Below are positions 1-8,839 of a stretch of 64,000 bases of DNA, one piece after another. Every line of letters starts with the position of its first letter. The stretch's first letter is position 1. This DNA is from Micromonospora avicenniae. GTDB lineage: Bacteria; Actinomycetota; Actinomycetes; Mycobacteriales; Micromonosporaceae. The stretch is from NCBI RefSeq assembly GCF_900156065.1, contig NZ_FTNF01000002.1, positions 62,001 to 126,000 on the forward strand. The letters run 5' to 3'. Position numbers and translations under genes: made by a program. The notes under the pieces were generated by a model that was not told where the DNA came from, did not search any database, and saw only the letters and a list, made by a program, of their open reading frames with translations.

Positions 1-341
1 GCGGTCCACAGCTCACCGTCGATCTTGACCAGGCCGTGCTCGGCGTCCACCCGCTCCAGCACCAGCGCCGTCGCCCCCTCGATCGCCTCGACACCGAACG
101 GCTGCTCGCCGCTCTCCAGCGCCGAGCGTCGGTGCCGCTTGATCACCGGCCGCACGACCGTCACGGTGAGCGCGGAGACCGCCGCGAACACCAGCGCCTG
201 CACGAGCGTCGGTGCACCGAGCGCCGCCGCGCCGGCCGCGGCGAACGCACCGGCCGCGAACATGATCAGGAAAAGCGTCGTCGTGAAAACCTCGGCGACC
301 GCCAGCAACACGCCCAACACGATCCACAGCACGGCGTCCAC
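1..341 (-). CDS. NfeD-like membrane protein (C-terminus outside window)
   Basis: Read on the minus strand from a GTG at 341, preceded by a GAGGGG ribosome binding site. The visible 113 residues begin with two hydrophobic segments (about residues 4-25 and 30-60) rich in Ala, Leu and Val, followed by a basic stretch (RPVIKRHRRS) and the start of a small soluble beta domain (LVLERVDAEHGLVKIDGELW). That order of short membrane region then OB-fold is the NfeD family pattern, whose members usually partner stomatin/SPFH proteins in membrane quality control. The gene runs off the left edge, so neither its end nor its partner is visible. The family call is by pattern only. Confidence 0.75.
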   Translation of the reverse strand, partial: MDAVLWIVLGVLLAVAEVFTTTLFLIMFAAGAFAAAGAAALGAPTLVQALVFAAVSALTVTVVRPVIKRHRRSALESGEQPFGVEAIEGATALVLERVDAEHGLVKIDGELWT

Positions 342-463
342 CCCTCGATCGTGACACGCAAATGCACGCGCGGCCGCCCCGCGATGATCAGTAAGCTCGG
401 CGGCGTCCGCGGCTGGCCACCGGCCGCGCGCCCAACGCACCCCAGCGAGCGAGGAGAACCCCT

Positions 464-1771
464 GTGTCCCTGCTGCCCGGAACCGCCCGTCAGGTCGACC
501 TCCTGGTCGCTCAGGCGCAGTCGGCGGGACGCGCGCCGTCGGTGGTGATGGGCGTGGTCCGCGACGGGTCGCTGGTGCACGTCGCCACCGCCGGCGAGCA
601 CCCCGCCGCCCATCCGGACCTGCAGTACCGGATCGGTTCGATCAGCAAGACGATGACCGCCGCCCTGGTCATGCAGGAACGCGACGCCGGCCGGCTGAGC
701 CTCGACGACCCGCTGGAGAAGCACCTGCCCGGCACCGGCGTGAGCGGGCTCACCCTGCGCCAGCTCCTCGGGCACGCGAGCGGCCTGCAACGCGAGCCGG
801 TCGGCGAGTGGTGGGAGCGGGCTGAGGGCGCGGACCTGGCCACCCTGCTGGCCGGGGTGAACGCAGACAAGATCGCTTACCCGGCGCACCGCGCGTACCA
901 CTACTCGAACCTGGCGTACGGGCTGCTCGGCGGGGTGCTGGAGCGGATCACGGGTACGCCGTGGGCCGACCTGGTCCGCCTGCGGATCCTCGACCCGTTG
1001 GGCCTGCGGCGCACCACCTACGCGGCGACCGAGCCCTTCGCCCGCGGGTACGTGGTCCATCCGTGGCACGGCACGCTGCGGGAGGAGCCCCGCACCGACA
1101 CGGGAGCGATGGCCCCGGCCGGCCAGCTCTGGTCCACGGTGGAGGACCTTGCCCGTTGGGCGGCGTTCCTGGCCGACCCGGCACCCGAGGTGCTCGCACC
1201 GGGCACGCTGACCGAGATGTGCGCCCCCGTGGTGATCAGTGACCTCGACTCGTGGTCCGGCGGGCACGGCCTCGGGCTGGAGCTCTACCGCGACGGCGAC
1301 CGCGTGTACGTCGGCCACGGCGGCTCGATGCCGGGCTACGTCTCCGCGCTGGCGGTGCACCGCCCGAGCCGTACCGCCGTGGTGGGCTTCGCCAACGCGT
1401 ACGGCTTCGGCATCGGCGGCCTGGGGCGGCGGATCCTCACCACCGTGCTCGACACCGAGCCCCCGCTGCCCCGCCCCTGGCGGCCGACCAGCGCGGCCCC
1501 GTCGACCGGGGTCACCGAGGTGACCGGCCGCTGGTGGTGGATGGGCGTACCCCTCGACATCAGCTGGGATGCGGCTGCCGGCGAACTGGACGTCCTGATG
1601 CGCGGCGAGCGGATGAACCGGTTCGTCGCCGAGGGGCCGGACCGCTGGCGCGGCTGCTCCGGCCCGGAGCACGGGGAGATCCTCTCGGTGCTGCGCGACG
1701 ACTCGGGCGCCGTCGTGGCGCTCGACATCGCCACCTTCGTCTTCACCCGCAGCCCCGACCAGGAACCCTGA
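464..1771 (+). CDS. Serine hydrolase, class C beta-lactamase-like family
   Basis: 435-residue protein of the serine beta-lactamase-like / D-aminopeptidase superfamily. The catalytic SxxK motif is SISK at residues 59-62; the Tyr-Ser-Asn element (YHYSNLAYG) is near residue 145 and the third motif HGG is in VYVGHGGSMPGY. The GTG start is preceded by GAGGAG. There is no clear signal peptide, so the protein is probably cytoplasmic. Members include esterases, peptidases and penicillin-binding-like enzymes, and the substrate cannot be told from sequence. The last 100 residues form an extra domain, as in many family members. It stands alone, convergent with the DUF3097 gene. Confidence 0.85.
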   Translation: MSLLPGTARQVDLLVAQAQSAGRAPSVVMGVVRDGSLVHVATAGEHPAAHPDLQYRIGSISKTMTAALVMQERDAGRLSLDDPLEKHLPGTGVSGLTLRQLLGHASGLQREPVGEWWERAEGADLATLLAGVNADKIAYPAHRAYHYSNLAYGLLGGVLERITGTPWADLVRLRILDPLGLRRTTYAATEPFARGYVVHPWHGTLREEPRTDTGAMAPAGQLWSTVEDLARWAAFLADPAPEVLAPGTLTEMCAPVVISDLDSWSGGHGLGLELYRDGDRVYVGHGGSMPGYVSALAVHRPSRTAVVGFANAYGFGIGGLGRRILTTVLDTEPPLPRPWRPTSAAPSTGVTEVTGRWWWMGVPLDISWDAAAGELDVLMRGERMNRFVAEGPDRWRGCSGPEHGEILSVLRDDSGAVVALDIATFVFTRSPDQEP

Positions 1772-1819
1772 CAGCGACTCGGCCCGGGCTCTGGCGACTG
1801 CCGCAGCCCAGGCCGCGGA

Positions 1820-2638
1820 TCAGTCGGTGGCGGGTTCCGTGACGAAGTCGATCAAGCGTTCCATCGCGTTGATGAGCGGCGTCTCCACGTCGGCGAAGCT
1901 GTCGACCCGGGACAGGATGTGCCGCCACATGTCGGCCGGTTCGGCGACACCCAGCGCGGCGCAGACCCCCTCCTTCCAGGGACGTCCCGGCGGCACCACC
2001 GGCCACGCCGCGATACCGAGCGCCTTCGGCTTCACCGCCTGCCACACGTCGACGTACGGGTGGCCGGTCACCAGCACGTGCGGTGAGGTCACCTTCGCCA
2101 CGATCCGGCTCTCCTTGGAGCCCGGCACCAGGTGGTCGACGAGTACGCCGAGCCGGCGGCCCGGCCCGGGGCCGAAGGCGCGCACTTCCGCGTCGAGGGC
2201 GTCGATGCCGTCCAGCGGCTCGACCACCACTCCCTCGATGCGCAGGTCGTCGCCCCAGATCCGCTCGACCAGCGCGGCATCGTGCACGCCCTCGACCCAG
2301 ATCCGGCTCGCCTTGGCCACCTGCGCCTTCACGTTGTCGACAGCGACCGAGCCGGACGCGGTCCGGCGACGCGGTGCGGGGGCCGGAGTCCGCACCGGGC
2401 GGCGCAGGGTCACCGGTTTTCCGTCCAGCAGGAACGCGGCCGGCAGCAGCGGGAAGTTGCGCCGACGACCGTGCCGGTCCTCCAGCACCACCGCACCCGA
2501 CTCGAAGCCCACCACCGCGCCGCAGAACCCGGAGTCGGCGTCCTCGACCACGAGGTCGGGTTCCGCGTCCACCTCCGGTACGACCTTGCGCCGCCGCCAG
2601 TTCCCCGCCAACACGTCGCTCTCGTACCGCCGCGCCAT
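1820..2638 (-). CDS. DUF3097 family protein
   Basis: 272 residues starting at MARRYESDVLAGNW, a typical beginning for the actinobacterial DUF3097 family. The frame is open further upstream but family members start here. The N-terminal third is a small beta domain (ESGAVVLEDRHGRRRNFPL). The rest includes acidic and His-containing stretches (WVEGVHDAALVERIWG, ILVDHLVPGSKE-like, VTGHPYVDVWQAVKP) that resemble the Toprim-like fold suggested for this family. Biochemical function is unknown. The family is nearly universal in actinobacteria, so it is a core gene rather than an accessory one. Confidence 0.8.
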   Translation of the reverse strand: MARRYESDVLAGNWRRRKVVPEVDAEPDLVVEDADSGFCGAVVGFESGAVVLEDRHGRRRNFPLLPAAFLLDGKPVTLRRPVRTPAPAPRRRTASGSVAVDNVKAQVAKASRIWVEGVHDAALVERIWGDDLRIEGVVVEPLDGIDALDAEVRAFGPGPGRRLGVLVDHLVPGSKESRIVAKVTSPHVLVTGHPYVDVWQAVKPKALGIAAWPVVPPGRPWKEGVCAALGVAEPADMWRHILSRVDSFADVETPLINAMERLIDFVTEPATD

Positions 2639-2865
2639 GTGGATCACGCTAACTGCCACCTCCCCATCCGCCCCGCCGACACACCGGACCCAGGTTGTCT
2701 CGCCGCTCACCCTCCGTCGACCGGCGAGCCGCCCATCCGTCGCCGGCGAGTCCCGGAATGCAATGCGCTGGGCGATCCAGCACCCCACCGGCGATACCCC
2801 GTACCACCGCGCGCACCCAGAGCGACGGCCGGCACGCCGGCCGGCCCACGACCACGTCCAACCGT

Positions 2866-2944
2866 CAAGATCGCGCTATAACACGGACGTAGTGGCCTCC
2901 CTGCGATGAGGAGACCACTACTTCGTAGATGCAGCGCGATCTTG
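2866..2944. repeat. Nested inverted repeat (REP-like) in a 535-bp gap
   Basis: Outer arms CAAGATCGCGCT (2866-2877) and AGCGCGATCTTG (2933-2944) are perfect complements. Inside lies a second pair, GTAGTGG (2889-2895) and CCACTAC (2915-2921). The element would fold into a two-tier hairpin and lies between divergent genes, so it is not an ordinary terminator. The rest of the gap from 2639 to 3161 shows no gene I can support. Confidence 0.6.
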
Positions 2945-3161
2945 CAGCGGTCGCGACGCACACGGCCCGGCATGATGTGCCGGGTCAGGGCGGCACGCCG
3001 AGCCGCGACACCGGATGACCGGTACGAAATGCTCCCGATGGCGTGCCACCAGCGCATGATCGACGGGACCTGACGGGGCGGTACGGAGACGGCGAAGCGG
3101 GCAGTTCGGCGCAGGCCACGCCGCAGCGCCGGCAGCCGAGACACAGCCGGTCGTGACCACG

Positions 3162-3167
3162 TACCCT
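3162..3167 (+). promoter_or_regulatory. Candidate -10 box, leaderless start
   Basis: TACCCT lies 6 nt before the ATG at 3174, with no Shine-Dalgarno sequence between. This spacing would place transcription start at or next to the start codon, as in actinobacterial leaderless genes. Confidence 0.45.
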
Positions 3168-3173
3168 TTCGGC

Positions 3174-3968
3174 ATGTCCACCCCCGCAACGGGCGCGGCG
3201 ACGCTGACGCCCCGCCGGTCGAGCCGGTTCGTTGCCTGGGTACGCGCGTGGCGCGCCGGGCTGGTGCCCTTCGACGAGGTCGCGAACGCGATCGCCGGTC
3301 ACGAGGAGCACCTGGTCGCGGACGCCCCCGGCACCTGGACCGACGTCCCGCTGGGCGAGGCGCTGCCCATCCTGGCCAAGCTGTCGCCCGACGAGATCCG
3401 CCTGGTGCTGCCCGCCCCCGGCGACCCACGCGGGCTGCCCGGGCCGGGCGACTTCACCGGCACGGCACTGGACGTGGGCGAGGCGGTGGTGGCCGGCGGG
3501 CTCGGACTGATCCCGCAGGTACGCACGCACACCTCGGGCTCCGGCGACACCTTCGAGACGGTGCTCTGGCAGGTCTACCCGCTGCCGGCCAACGCACCGG
3601 CGGCCTCGCTGACCCTCCCCGGCGCCGCCGAGGCGGAGGCGGAACTCGCCGCCGCGCTCGCCGAGACCACCGCCGCGCTGAACCGCCTCGACGTGGCCCA
3701 GTGGCGGCCCGAGCTGGCCGGGGCGCTGGAGGCGCTACGTCGTCCCGACGGCACCACCGACCTGCCGCCCGGCTTCGACCCGCGGGCCCGGCGGTTGTTC
3801 GCCCGGGCCGCGGTCCTGGACCGGGTGCTCGCCCTGGCCGGCCACACGGCGCCGGGCGGCGCGATCAACAACTACGAGGCCCAGCAGCGCGACGCCGCCC
3901 TGCGCCCGCTGACCACGGCGTGCCGACAGGCTCTGGTGGCCGCCTGCAACGCCCCGCTGCGTCCCTGA
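3174..3968 (+). CDS. Conserved hypothetical protein, possibly actinobacteria-specific
   Basis: 264 residues from the ATG at 3174, chosen over the upstream in-frame start at 3153 because of the -10-like box just before it. The sequence is rich in Ala and acidic residues with no signal peptide, membrane segment or known catalytic motif that I can see. It begins SRFVAWVRAWRAGLVPFDEVANAI, then alternates short helices and beta segments (EALPILAKLSPDEIRLVLPAPGD), and ends in a long helical half (LAAALAETTAALNRLDVAQW). It reads as a soluble cytoplasmic protein. I do not recognise a function. Confidence 0.7.
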   Translation: MSTPATGAATLTPRRSSRFVAWVRAWRAGLVPFDEVANAIAGHEEHLVADAPGTWTDVPLGEALPILAKLSPDEIRLVLPAPGDPRGLPGPGDFTGTALDVGEAVVAGGLGLIPQVRTHTSGSGDTFETVLWQVYPLPANAPAASLTLPGAAEAEAELAAALAETTAALNRLDVAQWRPELAGALEALRRPDGTTDLPPGFDPRARRLFARAAVLDRVLALAGHTAPGGAINNYEAQQRDAALRPLTTACRQALVAACNAPLRP

Positions 3969-3971
3969 GAG

Positions 3972-4007
3972 GTGGTGGCGGCGACGTGTCGCGCCGCCGC
4001 CGCACCG
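3972..4007. terminator. GC-rich hairpin between convergent genes
   Basis: GGTGGTGGCGGCG (3972-3984) can pair with CGCCGCCGCCGCACC (3993-4007). It follows the gene at 3174-3968 and precedes the end of the minus-strand HAD gene, so it may serve both. There is no T-tract, as is usual at this GC content. Confidence 0.5.
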
Positions 4008-4020
4008 CTGACCCGTCCGG

Positions 4021-4800
4021 TCAGATCTCGTCGATCAGGTCCGCCACCGACTCGACCATCCGTGACGGCCGGTACGGGTAGCGTTCCGCCTCGGCCCGGG
4101 TGCTGATCCCGCTCAGCACCAGGATCGTCTCCAGACCGGCTTCCAGGCCGCACAGGATGTCGGTGTCCATCCGGTCCCCGATCATCGCGGTGCTCTCCGA
4201 GTGCGCGTTGATCGTGTTCAGCGCCGAACGCATCATCATCGGGTTCGGCTTGCCGACGAAGTAAGGCTCGATGCCGGTCGCCTTGGAGATCATCGCCGCT
4301 ACCGAGCCGGCGGCGGGCAGCGCGCCCTCCATCGACGGCCCGGTCACGTCCGGGTTCGTGCAGATGAACCGCGCCCCGTCGTTGATCAGGCGGATCGCCT
4401 TGGTGATCGCCTCGAAGCTGTAGGTGCGGGTCTCCCCCAGCACCACGTAGTCGGGCGCGAAATCGGTAAGCACGTAGCCGACCGCGTGCAGCGCCGTGGT
4501 GAGCCCGGCCTCCCCGATGACGTACGCCGTGCCGCCCGGCCGCTGCTCGCCGAGGAACTGGGCCGTGGCCAGCGCCGACGACCAGATCGCCTCCTCCGGC
4601 ACGTCCAGCCCCATCCGGCTGAGCCGGGCCTGCAGGTCGCGCGGTGTGTAGATCGAGTTGTTGGTGAGCACCAGGAAAGGCTTGCCGGAGGCGCGCATCC
4701 GCTTGATGAACTCGGGCGCTCCCGGGACGGGCTGGCCCTCGTGCACCAGCACACCGTCCATGTCGGTGAGCCAGCTCTGCACGGGCTTGCGGTCATGCAT
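4021..4800 (-). CDS. HAD-IIA family phosphatase (NagD-like)
   Basis: 259 residues. HAD motif I is DMDGVLV near residue 14, motif II is the Thr of VLTNNS near residue 46, and motif III/IV are Lys in FVGKPNP and the acidic GDRMDTDI near residue 208. The large C2 cap between motifs II and III identifies subclass IIA, which includes NagD and p-nitrophenyl phosphatases. It probably dephosphorylates small sugar or nucleotide phosphates. The start at 4800 agrees with the usual length of about 260 residues. It is followed on the same strand by nothing close, and the ferrochelatase gene ends 37 bp upstream. Confidence 0.88.
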   Translation of the reverse strand: MHDRKPVQSWLTDMDGVLVHEGQPVPGAPEFIKRMRASGKPFLVLTNNSIYTPRDLQARLSRMGLDVPEEAIWSSALATAQFLGEQRPGGTAYVIGEAGLTTALHAVGYVLTDFAPDYVVLGETRTYSFEAITKAIRLINDGARFICTNPDVTGPSMEGALPAAGSVAAMISKATGIEPYFVGKPNPMMMRSALNTINAHSESTAMIGDRMDTDILCGLEAGLETILVLSGISTRAEAERYPYRPSRMVESVADLIDEI

Positions 4801-4837
4801 CGGGTGCTCCCAGGTCTGTCGGATGGGCGGGTCGGTG

Positions 4838-5866
4838 TCAGGAGCGGCGCGGCGGGACGCAGCAGACCGCCGGGCAGGTGTCCCAGATCGGCAGTTCGCC
4901 GAGGCGTCGACGCAGCTTCGCCCCGTCCGGGTCGGTTCGCTCGGCGACCAGCTCCCGGATCATCGCGACGAAGCGCGGGTCGACGCCGGGAGTGCCCGCG
5001 CGGGCGAAGTCCAGGCCGAGTTCCTTCGCCGTCTGCCGCGCCTCCGTGTCCAGGTCCCAGACCACCTCCAGGTGGTCCGAGACGAACCCGATCGGGCTGA
5101 TCACCACGCTCGTGGTGCCCGTCTCGGCGAGCGCTGCCAGGTGGTCGTTGACGTCCGGCTCCAGCCACGGCACCTGCGGCGGACCCGACCGGCTCTGCCA
5201 GACCAGGTCGTACGGCAGGTCGGGCGCGGCGGCCGCGGCCACCAGCCGGGCGGTCTCGCGCAGCTGCGCCTCGTACCGGCCGCCGTGCGGGCCGGCACTC
5301 TTCGCCATCGAGATGGGCACCGAGTGGGCGGTGAAGACCAGCCGGGTGCTGTCCCGCTTCGCCGGGTCGAGCTCGCCGAGGGCGGCGCGTACCGCGTCGA
5401 CGTGCGGCTCGACGAAGCCCGGGTGGTCCCAGAACTGACGCAGCTTCTCGATCATGGGGGCGTCGGGGCCCACTGCGGCACGGGCCGCGGCGATGTCCTC
5501 CTGGTACTGCCGGCACGAGGAGTAGCCGCCGTACGCGCTGGTGACGAACGCGAGGGCGTTGGTCACCCCGTCGTCGCGCATCTGCGTCACGGTGTCGGCG
5601 AGCATCGGGTGCCAGTTGCGGTTGCCCCAGTAGACCGGAAGATCAACACCGTTCGCGGCGAAATCGGCGCGGATCGCCGCGAGGAGTTCCCGGTTCTGCT
5701 GGTTGATCGGGGACACCCCGCCGAAGTGCTGGTAGTGCTCGGCGACCTCGGCCAGCCGCTCCGGTGGCACGCCACGACCGCGGGTGACGTTCTGCAGGAA
5801 CGGCAGCACGTCCTCGGGCCGCTCCGGCCCCCCGAAACCGACAAGTACCACCGCGTCGTACGCCAT
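4838..5866 (-). CDS. hemH: Ferrochelatase (coproporphyrin ferrochelatase type)
   Basis: 342 residues from the ATG at 5866 (MAYDAVVLVGFGGPE). The frame is open upstream into fabI, but homology starts here; an ATG three codons earlier is possible. The enzyme inserts ferrous iron into a porphyrin; in actinobacteria the substrate is normally coproporphyrin III. The conserved His lies in LVFTAHSVP and the conserved Glu in SDHLEVVWDLD. Four cysteines (one in YSSCRQY and three in the C-terminal TCPAVCC) match the [2Fe-2S] cluster ligands of actinobacterial ferrochelatases. A terminator separates it from fabG-fabI, so it is probably transcribed on its own. Confidence 0.93.
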   Translation of the reverse strand: MAYDAVVLVGFGGPERPEDVLPFLQNVTRGRGVPPERLAEVAEHYQHFGGVSPINQQNRELLAAIRADFAANGVDLPVYWGNRNWHPMLADTVTQMRDDGVTNALAFVTSAYGGYSSCRQYQEDIAAARAAVGPDAPMIEKLRQFWDHPGFVEPHVDAVRAALGELDPAKRDSTRLVFTAHSVPISMAKSAGPHGGRYEAQLRETARLVAAAAAPDLPYDLVWQSRSGPPQVPWLEPDVNDHLAALAETGTTSVVISPIGFVSDHLEVVWDLDTEARQTAKELGLDFARAGTPGVDPRFVAMIRELVAERTDPDGAKLRRRLGELPIWDTCPAVCCVPPRRS

Positions 5867-5917
5867 GGCTCCCATTCTTCCCCGCGGCCCGGCCGCTCCG
5901 ACGACGCCCTCGCCGAC

Positions 5918-5946
5918 TGGTGCCCCCGATCGCGGCGGGGGCACCA
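5918..5946 (-). terminator. Strong hairpin downstream of fabI
   Basis: TGGTGCCCCCG (5918-5928) and CGGGGGCACCA (5936-5946) are perfect complements around a 7-nt loop. It sits just past the fabI stop and would end the fabG-fabI transcript before hemH. Confidence 0.75.
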
Positions 5947-5954
5947 GGGCCGGA

Positions 5955-6722
5955 TCAGGCGCCGAGGGCGTGGTAGCCGCCGTCGACGTGCACGATCTCA
6001 CCGGTGGTGGCCGGGAACCAGTCCGACAGCAACGCCAGGCACGCCCGGGCGGCCGGCTCCTGGTCGGTGAGGCTCCAGCCCAGCGGGGCGCGTTCGGTCC
6101 AGGCCTGCTCGAACTGGTCGAAGCCGGGGATCGACTTCGCGGCCATGGTGCGCAGCGGACCGGCCGACACCAGGTTGCTGCGGATGCCCTGCTTGCCGAG
6201 GTGCAGCGCCAGGTAGCGGGAGGCGGACTCCAGCCCGGCCTTGGCCACACCCATCCAGTCGTAGACCGGCCAGGCCTTCGTCGCGTCGAAGGTGAGGCCG
6301 ACCACGGCGCTGCCCGGGGACATCAGCGGCAGCGCCGCCACCGCCAGCGACTTGTAGGAGTACGTCGAGACATGGACCGCGGTGGCCACGTCCTCCCACG
6401 GCGCGTCGAGGAAACCGCCACCGAGGCAGCTCTGCGGGGCGAAGCCGATCGAGTGGACCACGCCGTCCAGGCCGTCGACATGCTCGCGCACCTTGTCGGC
6501 GAGCCCGGCCAGGTGCTCGGTGTTCGTCACGTCGAGCTCGATCACCGGGGCCGGCTCGGGCAGCCGCTTGGCGATCCGCTCCACCAGGGAGAGCCGTCCG
6601 AAGCCGGTCAGTACGACCTGCGCCCCGTTCTCCTGCGCGAGCTTCGCCACCGAGAAGGCGATCGAGGCGTCGGTGATGACGCCGGTGATCAGCAGCCGCT
6701 TACCGGCCAGCAGTCCGGACAT
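5955..6722 (-). CDS. fabI: Enoyl-[acyl-carrier-protein] reductase, InhA/FabI type
   Basis: 255-residue short-chain dehydrogenase that does the last reduction of the FAS-II elongation cycle with NADH. Near the N-terminus GKRLLITGVITDASIAFSVA shows the FabI-type nucleotide loop, which differs from the usual GxxxGxG. The catalytic pair is Tyr and Lys six apart in YDWMGVAK. The sequence is InhA-like (LDGVVHSIGFAP, PLRTMAAKSIPGF). It lies 33 bp downstream of fabG on the same strand, the same order as mabA-inhA in mycobacteria, so the two are one operon. Start ATG at 6722. Confidence 0.95.
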   Translation of the reverse strand: MSGLLAGKRLLITGVITDASIAFSVAKLAQENGAQVVLTGFGRLSLVERIAKRLPEPAPVIELDVTNTEHLAGLADKVREHVDGLDGVVHSIGFAPQSCLGGGFLDAPWEDVATAVHVSTYSYKSLAVAALPLMSPGSAVVGLTFDATKAWPVYDWMGVAKAGLESASRYLALHLGKQGIRSNLVSAGPLRTMAAKSIPGFDQFEQAWTERAPLGWSLTDQEPAARACLALLSDWFPATTGEIVHVDGGYHALGA

Positions 6723-6755
6723 GCCGGGTTCCTCCGTCCTGTGTGGTGATCGGGG

Positions 6756-7460
6756 TCAGTGGCCCATGCCCAGGCCGCCGTCCACCGGGATCACGGCGCC
6801 GGACACGTAGCCGGCACCGTCCCCGGCCAGCCAGGTGACCACGGTCGCGACCTCGTCCGGGTGGGCCATCCGGCCGGCCGGGATCGACTTGCGAATCTCC
6901 GCCTTGCGCTCGTCGGACAGCACGGCGGTCATGTCCGTGTCGATGAAGCCCGGCGCCACCACGTTCGCGGTGATGTTGCGGCTGCCCAGCTCACGGGTGA
7001 TCGAGCGAGCCACGCCGACCAGCCCGGCCTTGCTGGCCGCGTAGTTGACCTGGCCGGCGCCCCCGGCGAGGGCGACCACCGAGGAGATGAAGATCATGCG
7101 GCCCCACCGGGCGCGGAGCATCTTGGTCGAGGCGCGCTTGGCGCAGCGGTACGCGCCGGTGAGGTTCGTGTCCAGCACCCGGGTGAACTGCTCCTCGGAC
7201 ATCCGCATGAGCAGCGTGTCGTCGGTCATGCCGGCGTTGGACACCAGCACCTCGACCGGGCCCAGCTCCGCCTCGATCGCGGTGAAGGCGGCGTCCACCG
7301 ACTCGCCGTCGGTGACGTCGCAGCGCACACCGAAGAAGCCCGCCGGGGCCTCCCCGCTACGGTAGGTCACCGCCACCCGGTCGCCCTGCTTGGCGAAGGC
7401 CTGCGCGATCGCCAGGCCGATCCCCCGGTTGCCCCCGGTCACCAGCACGGTACGGGCCAC
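6756..7460 (-). CDS. fabG: 3-oxoacyl-[acyl-carrier-protein] reductase (MabA-like)
   Basis: 234 residues from a GTG at 7460, which sits just behind AGGGGGA. An in-frame ATG 21 bp upstream lacks a good ribosome binding site. Motifs are the cofactor loop TGGNRGIG, NAG (SNAGMTDDT), catalytic Ser in ISSVVAL, and YxxxK in YAASKAG. It reduces 3-ketoacyl-ACP with NADPH in FAS-II. It is first in the fabG-fabI operon and divergent from the histidine kinase gene. The intergenic region between them carries a palindrome (7509-7522). Confidence 0.93.
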   Translation of the reverse strand: MARTVLVTGGNRGIGLAIAQAFAKQGDRVAVTYRSGEAPAGFFGVRCDVTDGESVDAAFTAIEAELGPVEVLVSNAGMTDDTLLMRMSEEQFTRVLDTNLTGAYRCAKRASTKMLRARWGRMIFISSVVALAGGAGQVNYAASKAGLVGVARSITRELGSRNITANVVAPGFIDTDMTAVLSDERKAEIRKSIPAGRMAHPDEVATVVTWLAGDGAGYVSGAVIPVDGGLGMGH

Positions 7461-7508
7461 GATTCCCCCTTGCGACGTCACGAGCGCGGACGGGACGGAG
7501 CCTAGGCG

Positions 7509-7522
7509 TTACCGGTAGGTAA
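7509..7522. promoter_or_regulatory. Palindrome between fabG and the sensor kinase
   Basis: TTACC-GGTA-GGTAA is a perfect 5+5 palindrome 48 bp upstream of the fabG start and about 97 bp upstream of the kinase start. It could be an operator for a fatty-acid regulator, but no regulator gene is adjacent. Confidence 0.35.
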
Positions 7523-7605
7523 GCGCTAACCGGAGTGCCGTGTCACACCTGGGTACGACCCGCGGGATGGCTCCGTGGGGGCACGACCGGGACGTCGTGT
7601 CGAAC

Positions 7606-7611
7606 TACTGT
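7606..7611 (+). promoter_or_regulatory. Candidate -10 box, leaderless start
   Basis: TACTGT lies 7 nt before the ATG at 7619 with no ribosome binding site between, which suggests leaderless transcription of the two-component operon. Confidence 0.45.
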
Positions 7612-7618
7612 GCGTGGG

Positions 7619-8839
7619 ATGGATCGCAGTCCAGTCAGCGCCGCCGTGTCAGCCCTTCGCCGTGTCGTGGCCGGGCCGGACTACCCCGCGATCCGGCCGC
7701 TGCGCCGCTCGCCCCGGACGGCCGCCGTCGCGTCGGCGATCGGGTCGCTGGCGCTGGTCGCGCTGACCCTGGTCACCGTGGTGTTCCTGCTCGACGCGCG
7801 GAGACTGCCCATCGCCAGCGCCTGGCTGATCGCGGTGCTCACCGTCGCGCCACTGCCGCTGCTGCCGGCCCGACCGCTGTGGGCCTGGCGGGTCATGTTC
7901 GTCGGGCAGTTGCTCGGCACGTTCAACCGGCAGGCGACGGAGACCTGGCCGTGGAGCCCCAGCCAGGTAATCGTCATCATCGTCGTGCTGTTCGTGGTGG
8001 CCGCCCGGGTCGACCGCGCCGTGCTGGCCTGGATCGGCCTGTTCAGTCTCATCCCGGTCTGGATGTACGTCGCACCGGCCGACCAGGTCGGCATCAGCCT
8101 GCTCTTCGTCGTACTGCTCATCGTCGGCGATCTGGTGCGGCGCAACGTGCACACCCGGCGGGCGCTGGCCGAGCAGGCCGAGCTGAGCGAGCTGGAGAAG
8201 GCCCGGCGGGCGGTGCTGGAGGAGCGCACCCGGATCGCCCGGGAGATGCACGACGTGGTCGCCCACCACATGTCGATGATCGCCGTGCAGGCGGAGACCG
8301 CACCGTACCGGCTCGACTCCGTGCCCGGGCCGGTACGCGACGAGTTCGCCGCCATCGCCGACTCCGCCCGTGCCGCGCTGACCGACATGCGGCGGCTGCT
8401 CGGCGTGCTGCGCAGCGAGTCGGAGGACCTCAGGACCACGCCGCAACCCGACCTCGCCGACCTGCCCGACCTGGTGGCCTCCGCCCGCCGCGCGGGCATG
8501 GCGGTGGTCTCGACCACGGACGTGCCCACCACGCCGCCCGCCCCGGTCGGGCTGGCCGCGTACCGCATCGTGCAGGAGGGGCTGGCCAACGCCGCCCGGC
8601 ACGCGGCGGGCGCGGCCGTGCGCGTGAACCTGCGCGCCCACGGCGGACAGCTGGCGGTGCGGGTGTCGAACACCGCCGACGGCGTCGCGGCCGGACCGGA
8701 CCGGGCCGGCGGGCACGGGCTGACCGGCATGCGCGAGCGGGCGGTCGCCCTCGGCGGTACGTTCACCGCCGGCGCCACCGACGACGGCGGCTACGCGGTC
8801 GAGGCGACGCTGCCGTACGCCGACGATGAGGAGAAGTGA
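7619..8839 (+). CDS. Sensor histidine kinase, NarL-partner (HisKA_3) type
   Basis: 406 residues from the ATG at 7619; further upstream codons are open but a -10-like box argues for this start. The N-terminal half has about five hydrophobic segments (residues 35-165) with no large extracellular loop, so the signal is probably sensed in the membrane. The phosphoacceptor is the His of REMHDVVAHHMSM, followed by a HATPase domain with AYRIVQEGLANAARHA and GHGLTGMRERA. The gene overlaps the response regulator by one base (TGATG), so the two are translated together. The stimulus is unknown. Confidence 0.9.
   Translation: MDRSPVSAAVSALRRVVAGPDYPAIRPLRRSPRTAAVASAIGSLALVALTLVTVVFLLDARRLPIASAWLIAVLTVAPLPLLPARPLWAWRVMFVGQLLGTFNRQATETWPWSPSQVIVIIVVLFVVAARVDRAVLAWIGLFSLIPVWMYVAPADQVGISLLFVVLLIVGDLVRRNVHTRRALAEQAELSELEKARRAVLEERTRIAREMHDVVAHHMSMIAVQAETAPYRLDSVPGPVRDEFAAIADSARAALTDMRRLLGVLRSESEDLRTTPQPDLADLPDLVASARRAGMAVVSTTDVPTTPPAPVGLAAYRIVQEGLANAARHAAGAAVRVNLRAHGGQLAVRVSNTADGVAAGPDRAGGHGLTGMRERAVALGGTFTAGATDDGGYAVEATLPYADDEEK

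Noticed and set aside
5867-6250. Upstream extension of the ferrochelatase frame
   Set aside because: It overlaps fabI and shows no ferrochelatase similarity; a terminator lies at 5918-5946, so the start at 5866 is preferred.
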